Notes under the pieces: model-generated | Seen by the model: the letters and a program-made list of their open reading frames with translations, nothing else | Told to the model about the DNA's origin: nothing | Databases searched by the model: none | Shown here: positions 20,241 through 28,389 of the stretch, piece after piece | How the letters are laid out: the number at the start of each line of letters is the position of its first letter | How positions within the stretch are numbered: position 1 is the first letter of the stretch | Origin: Desulfovibrio litoralis DSM 11393 | Lineage (GTDB): Bacteria; Desulfobacterota; Desulfovibrionia; Desulfovibrionales; Desulfovibrionaceae | DNA length: 64,000 nucleotides | Reading direction: 5' to 3' | Assembly (NCBI RefSeq): GCF_900143255.1 | Contig: NZ_FRDI01000005.1 | Span: 112,410-176,409, forward strand | Made by a program: the position numbers and the translations under genes

Positions 20241-20465
20241 TATAATAGCCTCTAAGTGGCTTTCGCCAGAAAGACACTCCAAAAACCACGAATAAGGACA
20301 CTAGGCTGGCTTTGCCTGCCATGGACTTGGGGGTTTCGGGTGTATTCCCCGAAACAAGGGGAAATTTTAATATTCCTGCAAAATGAGTGGTTTTTGTATC
20401 TTAAAACGTTTTATGTGTATACAGAGCATAAAACGATGACAAAAGCACGCAAAACGGAGTTTTGC
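20241..20465. other. Hairpin-dense intergenic element (possible structured RNA or repeat)
   Basis: The 293-base gap after thiL carries a TATAAT at 20241 and then five hairpins. They are 20254-20277 (AGTG/CACT plus CTTTC/GAAAG), 20314-20330 (GGCTGGC/GCCTGCC, one mismatch), 20333-20355 (GTTTCGGG/CCCGAAAC), 20407-20435 (CGTTTTATG/CATAAAACG) and 20449-20465 (GCAAAAC/GTTTTGC). A ten-base pair CAAAAACCAC (20280-20289) with GTGGTTTTTG (20387-20396) encloses the middle two. It is visibly more GC-rich than its surroundings. A 74-codon frame crosses it but has no family likeness. It could be a small RNA, a long leader of the next gene, or a mobile intergenic repeat. Confidence 0.6.
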
Positions 20466-20511
20466 AATGGTCTTATATAGATATTTATATATACATCGTG
20501 GGAGCTGAACT

Positions 20512-21531
20512 ATGGACTACTCACTCAAAAGCATTGGTGAAATTATTGTTGCGAAATCGGACGAACAAAGTATCTTCGAAAAAGAAGATAAAGATATTGC
20601 AATTGTTATAATTTATCCTGATTATGTTTATGGTTTGATGTCATTAGAAGTGGAACAGGAAATAACTATACTTTCTTGGCTACATAAAGCCAAACGAGAT
20701 GTTTTACAGGTATACCCCCACAACAATAAAGAACAACAAAAACGTGGGGTTTTTAATACCAGAAGTCCAATTCGCCCTAACCCCATAGGTTTACACGATG
20801 TTATCATAAAAAAAATAAAGGCATTGGATAACGGTTATTATGAATTAAAAGTGATTCCTGTCGAAGGAAAGACCTTAGACTGCTTGGACGAAACACCAAT
20901 CATAGATATAAAAACCAATGCGGAACAAAGAAAAAAACTTATACAAAACAAGCAAGATGGACTTATACCCACCAAAGAAACGGAAGAGTTAAAACTTTAT
21001 TGTCGCTACGCATGGGAAAGAAAACTTTTAAGCGGTTTTAACGGTAATATGAGCATAAAAACAACGGACTCAACTTGCCTGATTACTGCCTCTGGCTCTG
21101 TAAAAAAAGAGCTTGATAAATCAAAACTGGCTTTAGTCAATATAAAAAACGCTGAATTGCTAACAGGGGCAACCCCTTCATCTGAAACTAAAATGCACCT
21201 TGAAATTTATAAAACCCAAGCGGAAGCTTTTGCGATTGTGCATGTACACCCGCCGAAAATGCTTGCACTTATGAACAAAGTCGGGGCTGATAATTTTATT
21301 AAGCTTGACCTTTTTGAAGCTGATACTTTTAAGAAAAAATTGGGAATATGTTCTGCGTTTCCTGCCGGTTCTCAAAAATTAGCGTCTGAAGTTGCTAAAC
21401 TTTCTTTAACTTACCAAGCGATTTTTATGCAAAAACATGGGCTTTGTACTTGGGGAAAAACTTTAAGTGAAGCTTTAGCGTTGGCGGAAGAACTTGAAAT
21501 ATTAGCAGAAATTCAACTAAATTCTATTTAG
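20512..21531 (+). CDS. TrmO-like (TsaA) domain fused to class II aldolase/adducin domain
   Basis: A 339-residue two-domain protein. Residues about 1-135 match the TsaA/TrmO family, whose E. coli member methylates N6-threonylcarbamoyl-adenosine 37 of tRNA with SAM. The family signature NTRSPIRPNPIGLHDV is present near residue 83. Residues about 155-335 are a class II aldolase/adducin domain (FNGNMSIK, ITASGSVKKEL, HVHPPKMLAL with the zinc-type H-x-H, MQKHGLCTWG). The ATG has GGGAG upstream. The join is in frame within a continuous coding sequence, so this is a real fusion. The combined activity is unknown; FucA/RhaD-type aldolase substrates are possible. Confidence 0.85.
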   Translation: MDYSLKSIGEIIVAKSDEQSIFEKEDKDIAIVIIYPDYVYGLMSLEVEQEITILSWLHKAKRDVLQVYPHNNKEQQKRGVFNTRSPIRPNPIGLHDVIIKKIKALDNGYYELKVIPVEGKTLDCLDETPIIDIKTNAEQRKKLIQNKQDGLIPTKETEELKLYCRYAWERKLLSGFNGNMSIKTTDSTCLITASGSVKKELDKSKLALVNIKNAELLTGATPSSETKMHLEIYKTQAEAFAIVHVHPPKMLALMNKVGADNFIKLDLFEADTFKKKLGICSAFPAGSQKLASEVAKLSLTYQAIFMQKHGLCTWGKTLSEALALAEELEILAEIQLNSI

Positions 21532-21551
21532 AGAATAATTTACAAAATAAA

Positions 21552-21579
21552 AAAGAGTAAGCGAAAAAACTTACTCTTA
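21552..21579. terminator. Bidirectional terminator between convergent genes
   Basis: AAGAGTAAG (21553-21561) pairs with CTTACTCTT (21570-21578). The minus-strand side has the better T-run, the plus side a weaker one. It serves the TrmO-aldolase gene and the YHS-like gene. Confidence 0.75.
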
Positions 21580-21626
21580 ATCATTTTAACAAGATCACAA
21601 GTTAATTATTATTTTCAACCTGTTAG

Positions 21627-21932
21627 TTATTCATCATCGTCATTGTTTTTTGATTCCGGAATTTGTCGCCCTTCTGCTCTTAATTTTTCTAAAAAAGCAT
21701 CTCTGCAATCATAGCTGCAAAATCTGTGTATTGTGTTGCCGTCTTTAACTTTTATGCTACTTTCAGACACAGAAACATATGCTCCGCAAATCGGGTCTTT
21801 TGCCATTTTCCCTTGTGCATACATTTTTTCGTTAACATTCTCTTTATTTTCACCCTTTTTCTTTTTATCCAAAACAAACATCTTGTATAAAAGAAAACCA
21901 AGCAGTCCAAAGATAAGAAACTTCCACAACAT
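21627..21932 (-). CDS. Membrane-anchored YHS-like protein
   Basis: A 101-residue protein. Residues 2-20 are one hydrophobic helix (LWKFLIFGLLGFLLYKMFV) followed by a lysine-rich stop-transfer stretch. A small YHS/TRASH-like metal-binding domain has DPICGAYV and FCSYDCRDAFL, so cysteines are in place to bind a metal ion. The tail is acidic. Such proteins are often linked to metal handling, but the function here is not shown. It lies just downstream of folK in the same direction (24 bases). Confidence 0.78.
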   Translation of the reverse strand: MLWKFLIFGLLGFLLYKMFVLDKKKKGENKENVNEKMYAQGKMAKDPICGAYVSVSESSIKVKDGNTIHRFCSYDCRDAFLEKLRAEGRQIPESKNNDDDE

Positions 21933-21956
21933 GCTTTTTCTCCTAATAATTAATAA

Positions 21957-22493
21957 TTACGACTGAAGTATTTTGTCATTTTCCAGTCGATATGGCAAGG
22001 ATTTTAATAAAGTATTTAAACTTAAAGAATTTGGCAAGCAAAGGTCGGGGTTAATTTCTAATAAAGGAACTAAAACAAAGGCTCGTTCATGCAACCTTGG
22101 GTGGGGCAAAACAAGCTCTTTTGTATTGCATTGTTCCTGATCAAAAAATAATAAATCAAGGTCAATAGTTCTTGGACCTTTAGGTTTTACACCTTCTCTT
22201 TTTCTGCCAAGACTTTTTTCTATATCTAACAAAGACTCTAAAAGCCCCTCGGGGGTAACAGCATGATGACAAGAAAGACAAAGAACTTGGTTATAAAACC
22301 AAGGTTGTTCTTTTATCTCTTGAGGTTCTGTCTTATAAACTCGAGATAAAGAGCTTATGCTTATTCCTGGTAAAGCGGAAAGAGCCTCTCGAGCTGATTT
22401 TAAATGTTTCCGAGAATCGCCAATATTTGATCCAAGCGAAATATAAGCCAGATGTTTTTTTAAATGTTCAAGTTGTATGTTTTTTAAGCTCAT
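21957..22493 (-). CDS. folK: Hydroxymethyldihydropteridine pyrophosphokinase
   Basis: Transfers pyrophosphate from ATP to 6-hydroxymethyl-7,8-dihydropterin in folate synthesis. The 178 residues show AYISLGSNIGD, QPWFYNQVLCL, the signature GPRTIDLDLLFFD with the metal-binding D-x-D, and LPHPRLHERAFVLVPL. AAGGAG lies eight bases before the ATG. It is first of a two-gene unit with the YHS-like protein. No other folate gene is adjacent. Confidence 0.95.
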   Translation of the reverse strand: MSLKNIQLEHLKKHLAYISLGSNIGDSRKHLKSAREALSALPGISISSLSRVYKTEPQEIKEQPWFYNQVLCLSCHHAVTPEGLLESLLDIEKSLGRKREGVKPKGPRTIDLDLLFFDQEQCNTKELVLPHPRLHERAFVLVPLLEINPDLCLPNSLSLNTLLKSLPYRLENDKILQS

Positions 22494-22673
22494 TAATAAA
22501 CTCCTTAGTGTCTTACCGAGCTGAATACAAATATTTGCTAATATTGTTCAGATGTAATAATAGAATATAAACGCATTAAATAAAGTTGCACTGATTTTAA
22601 AATATGTGTCGGTAAAACTTTAGTATATTAAAATAGCTATTCATTTTTTACAACCAATAAATATTCCGAATCT

Positions 22674-23591
22674 ATGACAATACAAAAAAAAGAAATCTTA
22701 AAGCTCCACCCTTTGATTGACGGTTTTTTAGAAAAATTACTGGTGGAAAAGGGTTTGTCTGAAAACACTTTAAGTTCATATTCTTATGATTTAAGTGATT
22801 TTTCTGTTTTTTTAAAAGAAAAAGATATTCAACTTGAAGATGTTGATCAAGAAATATTATATCTTTATATCGTTTATATTAGACGAAGAGGCTTATCGGG
22901 GCGTAGCCTAGCTCGCCATTTAGCGGCGTTAAGAGGGCTTTTTTCTTTTGCCCTCGAAGAAGGAGTCTTTAACCACGACCCCTCGCAGTTTTTAGAAAAC
23001 CCCAAACTACCACGCACAATTCCTGATGTTTTAACGAAAGAAGAGATGACCTCTTTATTTAACAGCCTAGATTTAAACGATAAGTTTGGATACAGAGATC
23101 GAACTATTTTAGAATTACTTTATGCGGCCGGCTTAAGAGTTTCTGAATTATGTTCTTTAAGCCCGTTAAATTTTGATGCACAAACAGGCTTGTTAAAAAT
23201 CTTTGGAAAAGGCTCTAAAGAACGCTATACACCAATTCACAACACCGCCGCCACTTTCTTAAACAATTACATTCAAAACTGGCGTCCTTTGTTTTTGCCA
23301 AAGTGTAAAAACATTTTTCTTAATCGTAACGGAGCCTCCTTATCACGAGTAGCTGTTTGGAAAATGGTACAAAAAAGAGCTTTGGAGGCCGGAATAAAAA
23401 AAGATATTTCTCCCCATACTTTTCGCCATTCTTTTGCAACTCATCTTTTAGATGGCGGTGCTGATTTAAGAAGCGTTCAAATGTTGTTGGGACATTCTGA
23501 TGTTAGTGCAACTGAAATTTATACCCATGTACAGACCGAACGTTTAACAGAAATTCACAAAATGCATCATCCAAGAAGCAAACCTGAATAA
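22674..23591 (+). CDS. xerD: XerD-type tyrosine recombinase
   Basis: Site-specific recombinase of the XerC/XerD type, 305 residues, acting at dif to resolve chromosome dimers. The N-terminal SAM-like core-binding domain covers about residues 12-100. The catalytic set is complete: R155 (AAGLRVSEL), K179 or K182 region (FGKGSKER), H248 and R251 (HTFRHSFATH), H274 (LGHSD) and nucleophile Y283 (IYTHV). Length and lack of a phage-type arm-binding domain favour a housekeeping Xer. XerC versus XerD is not certain. No dif site was recognised nearby. Confidence 0.9.
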   Translation: MTIQKKEILKLHPLIDGFLEKLLVEKGLSENTLSSYSYDLSDFSVFLKEKDIQLEDVDQEILYLYIVYIRRRGLSGRSLARHLAALRGLFSFALEEGVFNHDPSQFLENPKLPRTIPDVLTKEEMTSLFNSLDLNDKFGYRDRTILELLYAAGLRVSELCSLSPLNFDAQTGLLKIFGKGSKERYTPIHNTAATFLNNYIQNWRPLFLPKCKNIFLNRNGASLSRVAVWKMVQKRALEAGIKKDISPHTFRHSFATHLLDGGADLRSVQMLLGHSDVSATEIYTHVQTERLTEIHKMHHPRSKPE

Positions 23592-23721
23592 GAGCTTGAT
23601 TTTAATAATTAAATAAGTTCTAGTCTTTTTTATGATTATATAATATAATACTAGGTTCTACGTAACATAATCAACCTAAAATTTACAGATAAATAAAAAC
23701 AACATATAAAGTAATATCATC

Positions 23722-26181
23722 ATGACAAAAATTCAGCCCCTTTCTTTTGAAAAACTTACAGCAAAATTCCCACAGGAAAAAATTCCTTTTGACAACAGCC
23801 AAAAAATTCCCGTTCCCAGACTTTGGCGTTCTCCTCACAAAAGAGCTATTCAAGCTCTGGAACTTGCATTAAATATAGAACATAGCGGATATAATATTTA
23901 TCTTTCAGGCGAAGCCGATTATGGCAGGTTTTATCTTGTGAATGAGTTTTTAAAACCAAAAGCCAAAAAATATCCAACTCCGCCTGACTTATTATATCTG
24001 CATAATTTTGTTGATACCGACAAACCTCTTTTAATCAGCTTAACTCATGGAACTGGCAAAAAATTTCAAGCAACTTTAAAAGAAATATTACTCAATATCA
24101 GAAAAGAGGTTGTTGCCGAATTTGAAAAAGATAGTTTTGAAAAACAACGCAACACAATTTATGATAGCTTTCAATCTAAAAGAGACAAGCTTATCAATCA
24201 AATGAATACCACCGCAGAAAAACATGGTTTTCACCTTGACCTTGATGATCAAGGCGGAATTACTTTGTATCCTCTTTTTGAAGGAAAAAGATTAAACCCT
24301 CAAGACTTTGATACTCTTGATGTAAATTTAAGAAAAGAAATACGCTCAAGAGGGGCAAAATTGACCAAGTCGTTTAGCCCTCAACTTAGAGATTTATCAA
24401 AATTAGAACAACACTTTGTTGAAAGTGAAAAAAAGTTGGAAAAAGAATTGGCTCAAGTTATCTTGAAAAAGAAATTTGAAGTGCTTACAAAAAAAATTCA
24501 GCCTACTGCCGTATCAGACTCAAGTAAAAAGAATTTAGAAAGCTATATTGAGATGTTACAAAAAGATATTTTGGAAAACTTAGAAGCCTTTTTGTTAAAA
24601 GAGTTGCCCATTCAAGCAAGCTTTCAACAAGGAGTTTCTCAAGCCCCAAGCCACCTTCCCAATCAAGAACAACTTGAACAAATAGATCATCGCTATGAGG
24701 CTAATTTAATTGTAGATAACTCAAAGTTACAAGGTGCTCCTATTATCCACGACGATCACCCAACGCTTTCCAATTTGCTTGGCTGTATTGAACGTGAAAG
24801 TGAAATGGGGGCATTAATTACAGACTTTAGCTTAATTAAAGCCGGATCTCTCCACCGTGCCAACGGCGGTTTTTTAGTTATACATCTTAATGACCTTATT
24901 CCCAATCCGCTTGCGTTTGAAGGTTTATTAAGAGCTTTGCGTTCAGGCTTTGCCCATATAGAAGATGCGGGTGATGCTCAAGAAGTAACTAAAACCAAGG
25001 GGCTTGAACCTGAACCATTAAAGCTGTCTTTAAAAGTAATTCTTATAGGAACCGAAGATTTATATGAACACCTTTTGGAACATGACGATCGTTTTAGTAA
25101 ATTGTTTAAAATCAAAGCCCATTTAAACCCTGATACCGAATGCAACGCAGACGGCGTAAAAATGTATTTAACCTCTGTCAGAAAAATTATAGATGAAAAC
25201 AAATTATTACATTTTGACAAAACAGCCTTAGCGGCTTTAATTGATTTTGGCTCTAAACTTAGAGAAGATCGCAAAAAACTTTCGTTAAAATTTCCATTGT
25301 TAAGAGAAGTAATGATTGAAGCGTCTACTTTAGCAAAAATAAACAAAAAAGATATTGTAAGCTATGAATATATAGAACAAGCCGGCAAAGATCATAAATA
25401 TCGCAACAATCTTTATGAAGAATTGTACCTCGAAGATTATGAAAGAAAAGTGATTAAAGTCCATACTAGCGGTGAAGCGGTCGGGCGGGTTAACGGATTG
25501 TCGGTTACCGCTTTTGGCGATTTTGAGTTTGGTCTTCCACATCAAATTGCCTGTACTATCGGCGTTGGACATGACGGCATTATTGATCTTGAAAGAGAAG
25601 CAGCTCTTAGCGGACCTATTCATACAAAAGCCATGCTCATTATAAAAACTTATCTTTTAGCTCTTTTTGCACGGAAAAAACCTATAATTCTTACGGGAAG
25701 TATTTGCTTTGAACAAAGCTATGCCGGAATTGAAGGAGACTCAGCCTCAGGTGCCGAGCTTGTTGCCTTGCTTTCCGCTCTTTCCGATGTACCCGTAAAC
25801 TTGTCTTTGGCTTTTACGGGGGCGGTTAATCAATCGGGTCAAATAATGGCGGTTGGTGGAGTAAACCCTAAAATAGAAGGTTTTTTCGAGCTCTGTCGCA
25901 GACGCGGACTCACAGGAAGCCAAGGTGTAATTATTCCTTATGACAACCTTGATCAAGTTATGCTTGATAACGGAGTTTTAGACGCTATTAAAAACCAACA
26001 GTTTTTTATCTACCCCGTAAAACACATAGATGAGGCGATAGAACTATTGACCGGTTTACCTGCCGGAAAAATGCGTAAAGATGGAACTTTTAGCTTAAAT
26101 TCTCTATATCGCTTAGTAGACCATCGTTTAAGCGAATTAGCCAAACTAGCCATTAAATATCAAACAGTTAGAAATAAATAA
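23722..26181 (+). CDS. Lon-like ATP-dependent protease (AAA_32 type)
   Basis: An 819-residue protein with a C-terminal Lon protease domain. The serine-lysine dyad is S674 (in GDSASGAE) and K717 (GGVNPKIEGF). Their spacing of 43 equals that of E. coli Lon S679/K722. The N-terminal part corresponds to the AAA_32 region. Where a P-loop is expected it reads SGEADYGRFY, with no GK[S/T], so the first nucleotide site looks degenerate. Helical inserts fill residues about 120-300. It resembles the LonB/LonH-like proteins of Gram-negatives rather than classical LonA. It stands alone between xerD and a terminator. Confidence 0.88.
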   Translation: MTKIQPLSFEKLTAKFPQEKIPFDNSQKIPVPRLWRSPHKRAIQALELALNIEHSGYNIYLSGEADYGRFYLVNEFLKPKAKKYPTPPDLLYLHNFVDTDKPLLISLTHGTGKKFQATLKEILLNIRKEVVAEFEKDSFEKQRNTIYDSFQSKRDKLINQMNTTAEKHGFHLDLDDQGGITLYPLFEGKRLNPQDFDTLDVNLRKEIRSRGAKLTKSFSPQLRDLSKLEQHFVESEKKLEKELAQVILKKKFEVLTKKIQPTAVSDSSKKNLESYIEMLQKDILENLEAFLLKELPIQASFQQGVSQAPSHLPNQEQLEQIDHRYEANLIVDNSKLQGAPIIHDDHPTLSNLLGCIERESEMGALITDFSLIKAGSLHRANGGFLVIHLNDLIPNPLAFEGLLRALRSGFAHIEDAGDAQEVTKTKGLEPEPLKLSLKVILIGTEDLYEHLLEHDDRFSKLFKIKAHLNPDTECNADGVKMYLTSVRKIIDENKLLHFDKTALAALIDFGSKLREDRKKLSLKFPLLREVMIEASTLAKINKKDIVSYEYIEQAGKDHKYRNNLYEELYLEDYERKVIKVHTSGEAVGRVNGLSVTAFGDFEFGLPHQIACTIGVGHDGIIDLEREAALSGPIHTKAMLIIKTYLLALFARKKPIILTGSICFEQSYAGIEGDSASGAELVALLSALSDVPVNLSLAFTGAVNQSGQIMAVGGVNPKIEGFFELCRRRGLTGSQGVIIPYDNLDQVMLDNGVLDAIKNQQFFIYPVKHIDEAIELLTGLPAGKMRKDGTFSLNSLYRLVDHRLSELAKLAIKYQTVRNK

Positions 26182-26194
26182 CTTAAAAAATATA

Positions 26195-26240
26195 ATCAAA
26201 AAACACGCTTTAACCTTAATGGAAAAGCGTGTTTTTTGAT
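26195..26240. terminator. Strong terminator after the Lon-like gene
   Basis: A perfect 17-base inverted repeat, ATCAAAAAACACGCTTT with AAAGCGTGTTTTTTGAT, around a 12-base loop. The T-run is inside the 3' arm. Confidence 0.85.
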
Positions 26241-26283
26241 ATAAAATGAAACAATAAAAACATAAAGTGTTACTTTAACTATC

Positions 26284-26316
26284 AAGGATCAACCTCTCTA
26301 TTTTGTGTTGATCCTT
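26284..26316. terminator. Hairpin at the end of the TPR gene
   Basis: AAGGATCAAC and GTTGATCCTT (ten bases) flank a 13-base loop. The minus-strand TPR gene stop lies inside the loop. The minus-strand tail is not T-rich, so termination is uncertain. Confidence 0.5.
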
Positions 26317-26615
26317 AAGGTGTTTTTTTGGATATTATCACATAACACATGATAAAACTTCCCTTTTTTACCTATTTTCGTTGTTAATTTATCCAAAGCT
26401 GAACTAAAATGAACATGAGCTTCTTGGTGGCGTCCTGAAAGCGTATACATAATGCCAATATTATTCCTGAGTTTTGCTTCTAACACGTTAGAACCAATTG
26501 CAATACCTTGATTTAAAGCCTGAGTCAGCAAAAACTCTGCATTATTCCAATCTTTTTCCGCACAAGCTCTCATTCCTTGTTTATTTAATTCGCTTAATTG
26601 TCGCATAGCACACAT
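26298..26615 (-). CDS. Tetratricopeptide-repeat protein
   Basis: A 105-residue helical protein with about two TPR units: NKQGMRACAEKDWNNAEFLL and, further on, LRNNIGIMYTLSGRHQEAHVHF. TPRs mediate protein-protein contact; no enzyme domain is present. AAAGGA stands seven bases before the ATG. It begins 11 bases after the DUF2325 gene, so the two are one operon, with a Fur-box-like site upstream. I recall, without certainty, that a similar pair is counted in predicted Fur regulons of Desulfovibrio (genY/genZ). Confidence 0.8.
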   Translation of the reverse strand: MCAMRQLSELNKQGMRACAEKDWNNAEFLLTQALNQGIAIGSNVLEAKLRNNIGIMYTLSGRHQEAHVHFSSALDKLTTKIGKKGKFYHVLCDNIQKNTLRINTK

Positions 26616-26626
26616 GATTTTATCCT

Positions 26627-26923
26627 TTATCTCTTTTTATAATCTTTTATTAATGATTGAAAACATGCCTGTAAGTGGTTTAGCCCCGTAAGTTTTTGAT
26701 AAACCACACCAACACCTATTGTTTTTGCTTTTTGAGAAACTTCTTGTTTCGCTACATGAGAGATAACTTTGGTAAGAATAATAACAGCATCAGGTTTACC
26801 TATTCTACTCCCTACGTTTCTTTCATGTCCTGTAAAAACCTTAAGATTAATACCTATTTTTTGTGCATTTTTTATATAATTACTTTTTTGGTTTTCTATT
26901 CCTCCAATTAAGACTATAGACAT
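26627..26923 (-). CDS. DUF2325 protein
   Basis: A 98-residue protein matching the DUF2325 pattern. It begins SIVLIGGIENQKSNYIKNAQ, has a middle DAVIILTKVISHVAKQEV and ends with a helix, suggesting a small Rossmann-like alpha/beta fold. The biochemical function is unknown. It has a strong AAAGGAGG ribosome site. It is the first gene of a two-gene unit with the TPR protein, about 110 bases downstream of a Fur-box-like sequence, which suggests iron-dependent control. Confidence 0.8.
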   Translation of the reverse strand: MSIVLIGGIENQKSNYIKNAQKIGINLKVFTGHERNVGSRIGKPDAVIILTKVISHVAKQEVSQKAKTIGVGVVYQKLTGLNHLQACFQSLIKDYKKR

Positions 26924-27030
26924 GACTCCTCCTTTATCATTTGCTATTACAAGATGTTATTGGCAATAATTAACTCATTTGCCTTATTAGATGAAAGTAC
27001 AAACGCTATGTTTTGTCTTTTAACCATTAT

Positions 27031-27049
27031 GATAATGAAAGTCAATATC
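27031..27049. promoter_or_regulatory. Fur-box-like operator
   Basis: GATAATGAAAGTCAATATC matches the classical Fur consensus GATAATGATAATCATTATC at 16 of 19 positions. It lies upstream of the DUF2325-TPR operon and some 95 bases beyond the 3' end of cca. Confidence 0.6.
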
Positions 27050-27142
27050 TTTTTTATTGAGACAGCACAAAAAAATAACAGACACACAATTTAATTAGGT
27101 AAAATCTTGATATTACTAGATAAATAATATATTTTAGTGTCT

Positions 27143-28300
27143 TTAATTACTTTTGTTTAAAGCTAAGATACGCAATTGTTGTAACATTTCGCCTGATTTT
27201 TTACCTTGATTTTGATATTGGTCCGGCAATTTAACAGCCAATATTTCATGCAAATCTCTTTGTATTTCTTCGCTTAAATCAAGCCCGGAATCCGCATGAA
27301 GTAAGTACAAAAAAGGTCTCAGCAAGTTATGATAATGAAGCTCTGTTAAAAGCTTAACTTTTGTTCCCGACCTTAATTGAGAATAAAGTGCGGCTTTAGT
27401 ATGTAGTTTTACTGCGATTTCACCGGCCTTAATAAATTTAGTCGGCATTTTTAAACGAGTTCCAAGTGCGATGGCTAAGTTTATACCTCGTAATTCATGT
27501 CCAAAATGGCGAGGCAAAAGCTCTTTATCTGTTGTTGTTTTTCCAAGGTCATGACATAACCCCATCCAAACCGCCAAAGTTTTTACTTCAAACTTTTCTT
27601 CAATAGTTTTAAACAATAACATATTGTTTTCTATATCTTTTGAAATACTATCCATTACTGTGGCTGTATGTTCCAGCACAGAAGAATTATGATATTTCAC
27701 CGGACCTGCCGGTATATCGTCTGCCCCTTCAAGCTCTTTAAACCAAGGAGTAAGAACTTGTCCTTTCAACATACCTCTTAAAAAATTTCCGGGTTTTTTA
27801 CTGTTTAACGCCTTAATGGTTTCGTTGCAAAGTTGTTCCGCAGCAATATATTCCAACGAACCGCAAAATCTTTCTTGTGCCATTAAAAGACAAGCTGTTT
27901 TTGACAAAGAAAAATCAGGAAATGTGGCGTGAAATCTTGCTGCTCTATAAACCCTAACTGGGTCTTGTTTAAAAGAAAGCTCTGAACAAGGGGCTAATAT
28001 TTTATTTTTTAAATCATTTAACGCCTGTGGGTGGGCATAAATACGCCCTTCTCCGTCTAATGCCAAAGCGTTGATTGTTAAATCTCTTTCTAAAAGATCA
28101 ACATAAATATCGTTCCCTCGAAGGCGGCTATATTCTATTCCGTTCTCTATACAAATCTCATAGCTTTTTCCCACCTTGCGAGAATTTTCTTTTAACATTA
28201 TATATTCAAAAGCTTCCTGATCAAGGCTATAATCATACTCCCTCGGCTTTTTACCAAGAAGCAAATCACGCACGGCACCACCGACTAAATAATATTTCAT
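27143..28300 (-). CDS. cca: tRNA nucleotidyltransferase / poly(A) polymerase family with HD domain
   Basis: Class II nucleotidyltransferase, about 385 residues. The N-terminal head YYLVGGAVRDLLLGK followed by DYSL is the active-site region (G-G-A-V-R-D plus acidic residues). RDLTINALAL and RVYRAARFHATF are further family motifs, and an HD motif (LCHDLGKTTT) lies in the C-terminal half, as in E. coli-type CCA enzymes. CCA addition to tRNA is the likely role. I place the start at the ATG at 28300, with GAGGTG upstream, because the reading frame before it has no family likeness. It is divergent from birA. Confidence 0.88.
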   Translation of the reverse strand: MKYYLVGGAVRDLLLGKKPREYDYSLDQEAFEYIMLKENSRKVGKSYEICIENGIEYSRLRGNDIYVDLLERDLTINALALDGEGRIYAHPQALNDLKNKILAPCSELSFKQDPVRVYRAARFHATFPDFSLSKTACLLMAQERFCGSLEYIAAEQLCNETIKALNSKKPGNFLRGMLKGQVLTPWFKELEGADDIPAGPVKYHNSSVLEHTATVMDSISKDIENNMLLFKTIEEKFEVKTLAVWMGLCHDLGKTTTDKELLPRHFGHELRGINLAIALGTRLKMPTKFIKAGEIAVKLHTKAALYSQLRSGTKVKLLTELHYHNLLRPFLYLLHADSGLDLSEEIQRDLHEILAVKLPDQYQNQGKKSGEMLQQLRILALNKSN

Positions 28301-28389
28301 ACACATACACCTCAAAAAGCACTGAATATCTACAATCATAAAATAAAAAACTATTTTCAACAATTATATTTAACGTTTTAGGAAGAAAA

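Noticed and set aside
20256..20480. 74-codon frame in the hairpin-rich gap
   Set aside because: The start lies within a hairpin, there is no ribosome site, and the composition follows the inverted repeats rather than coding bias.
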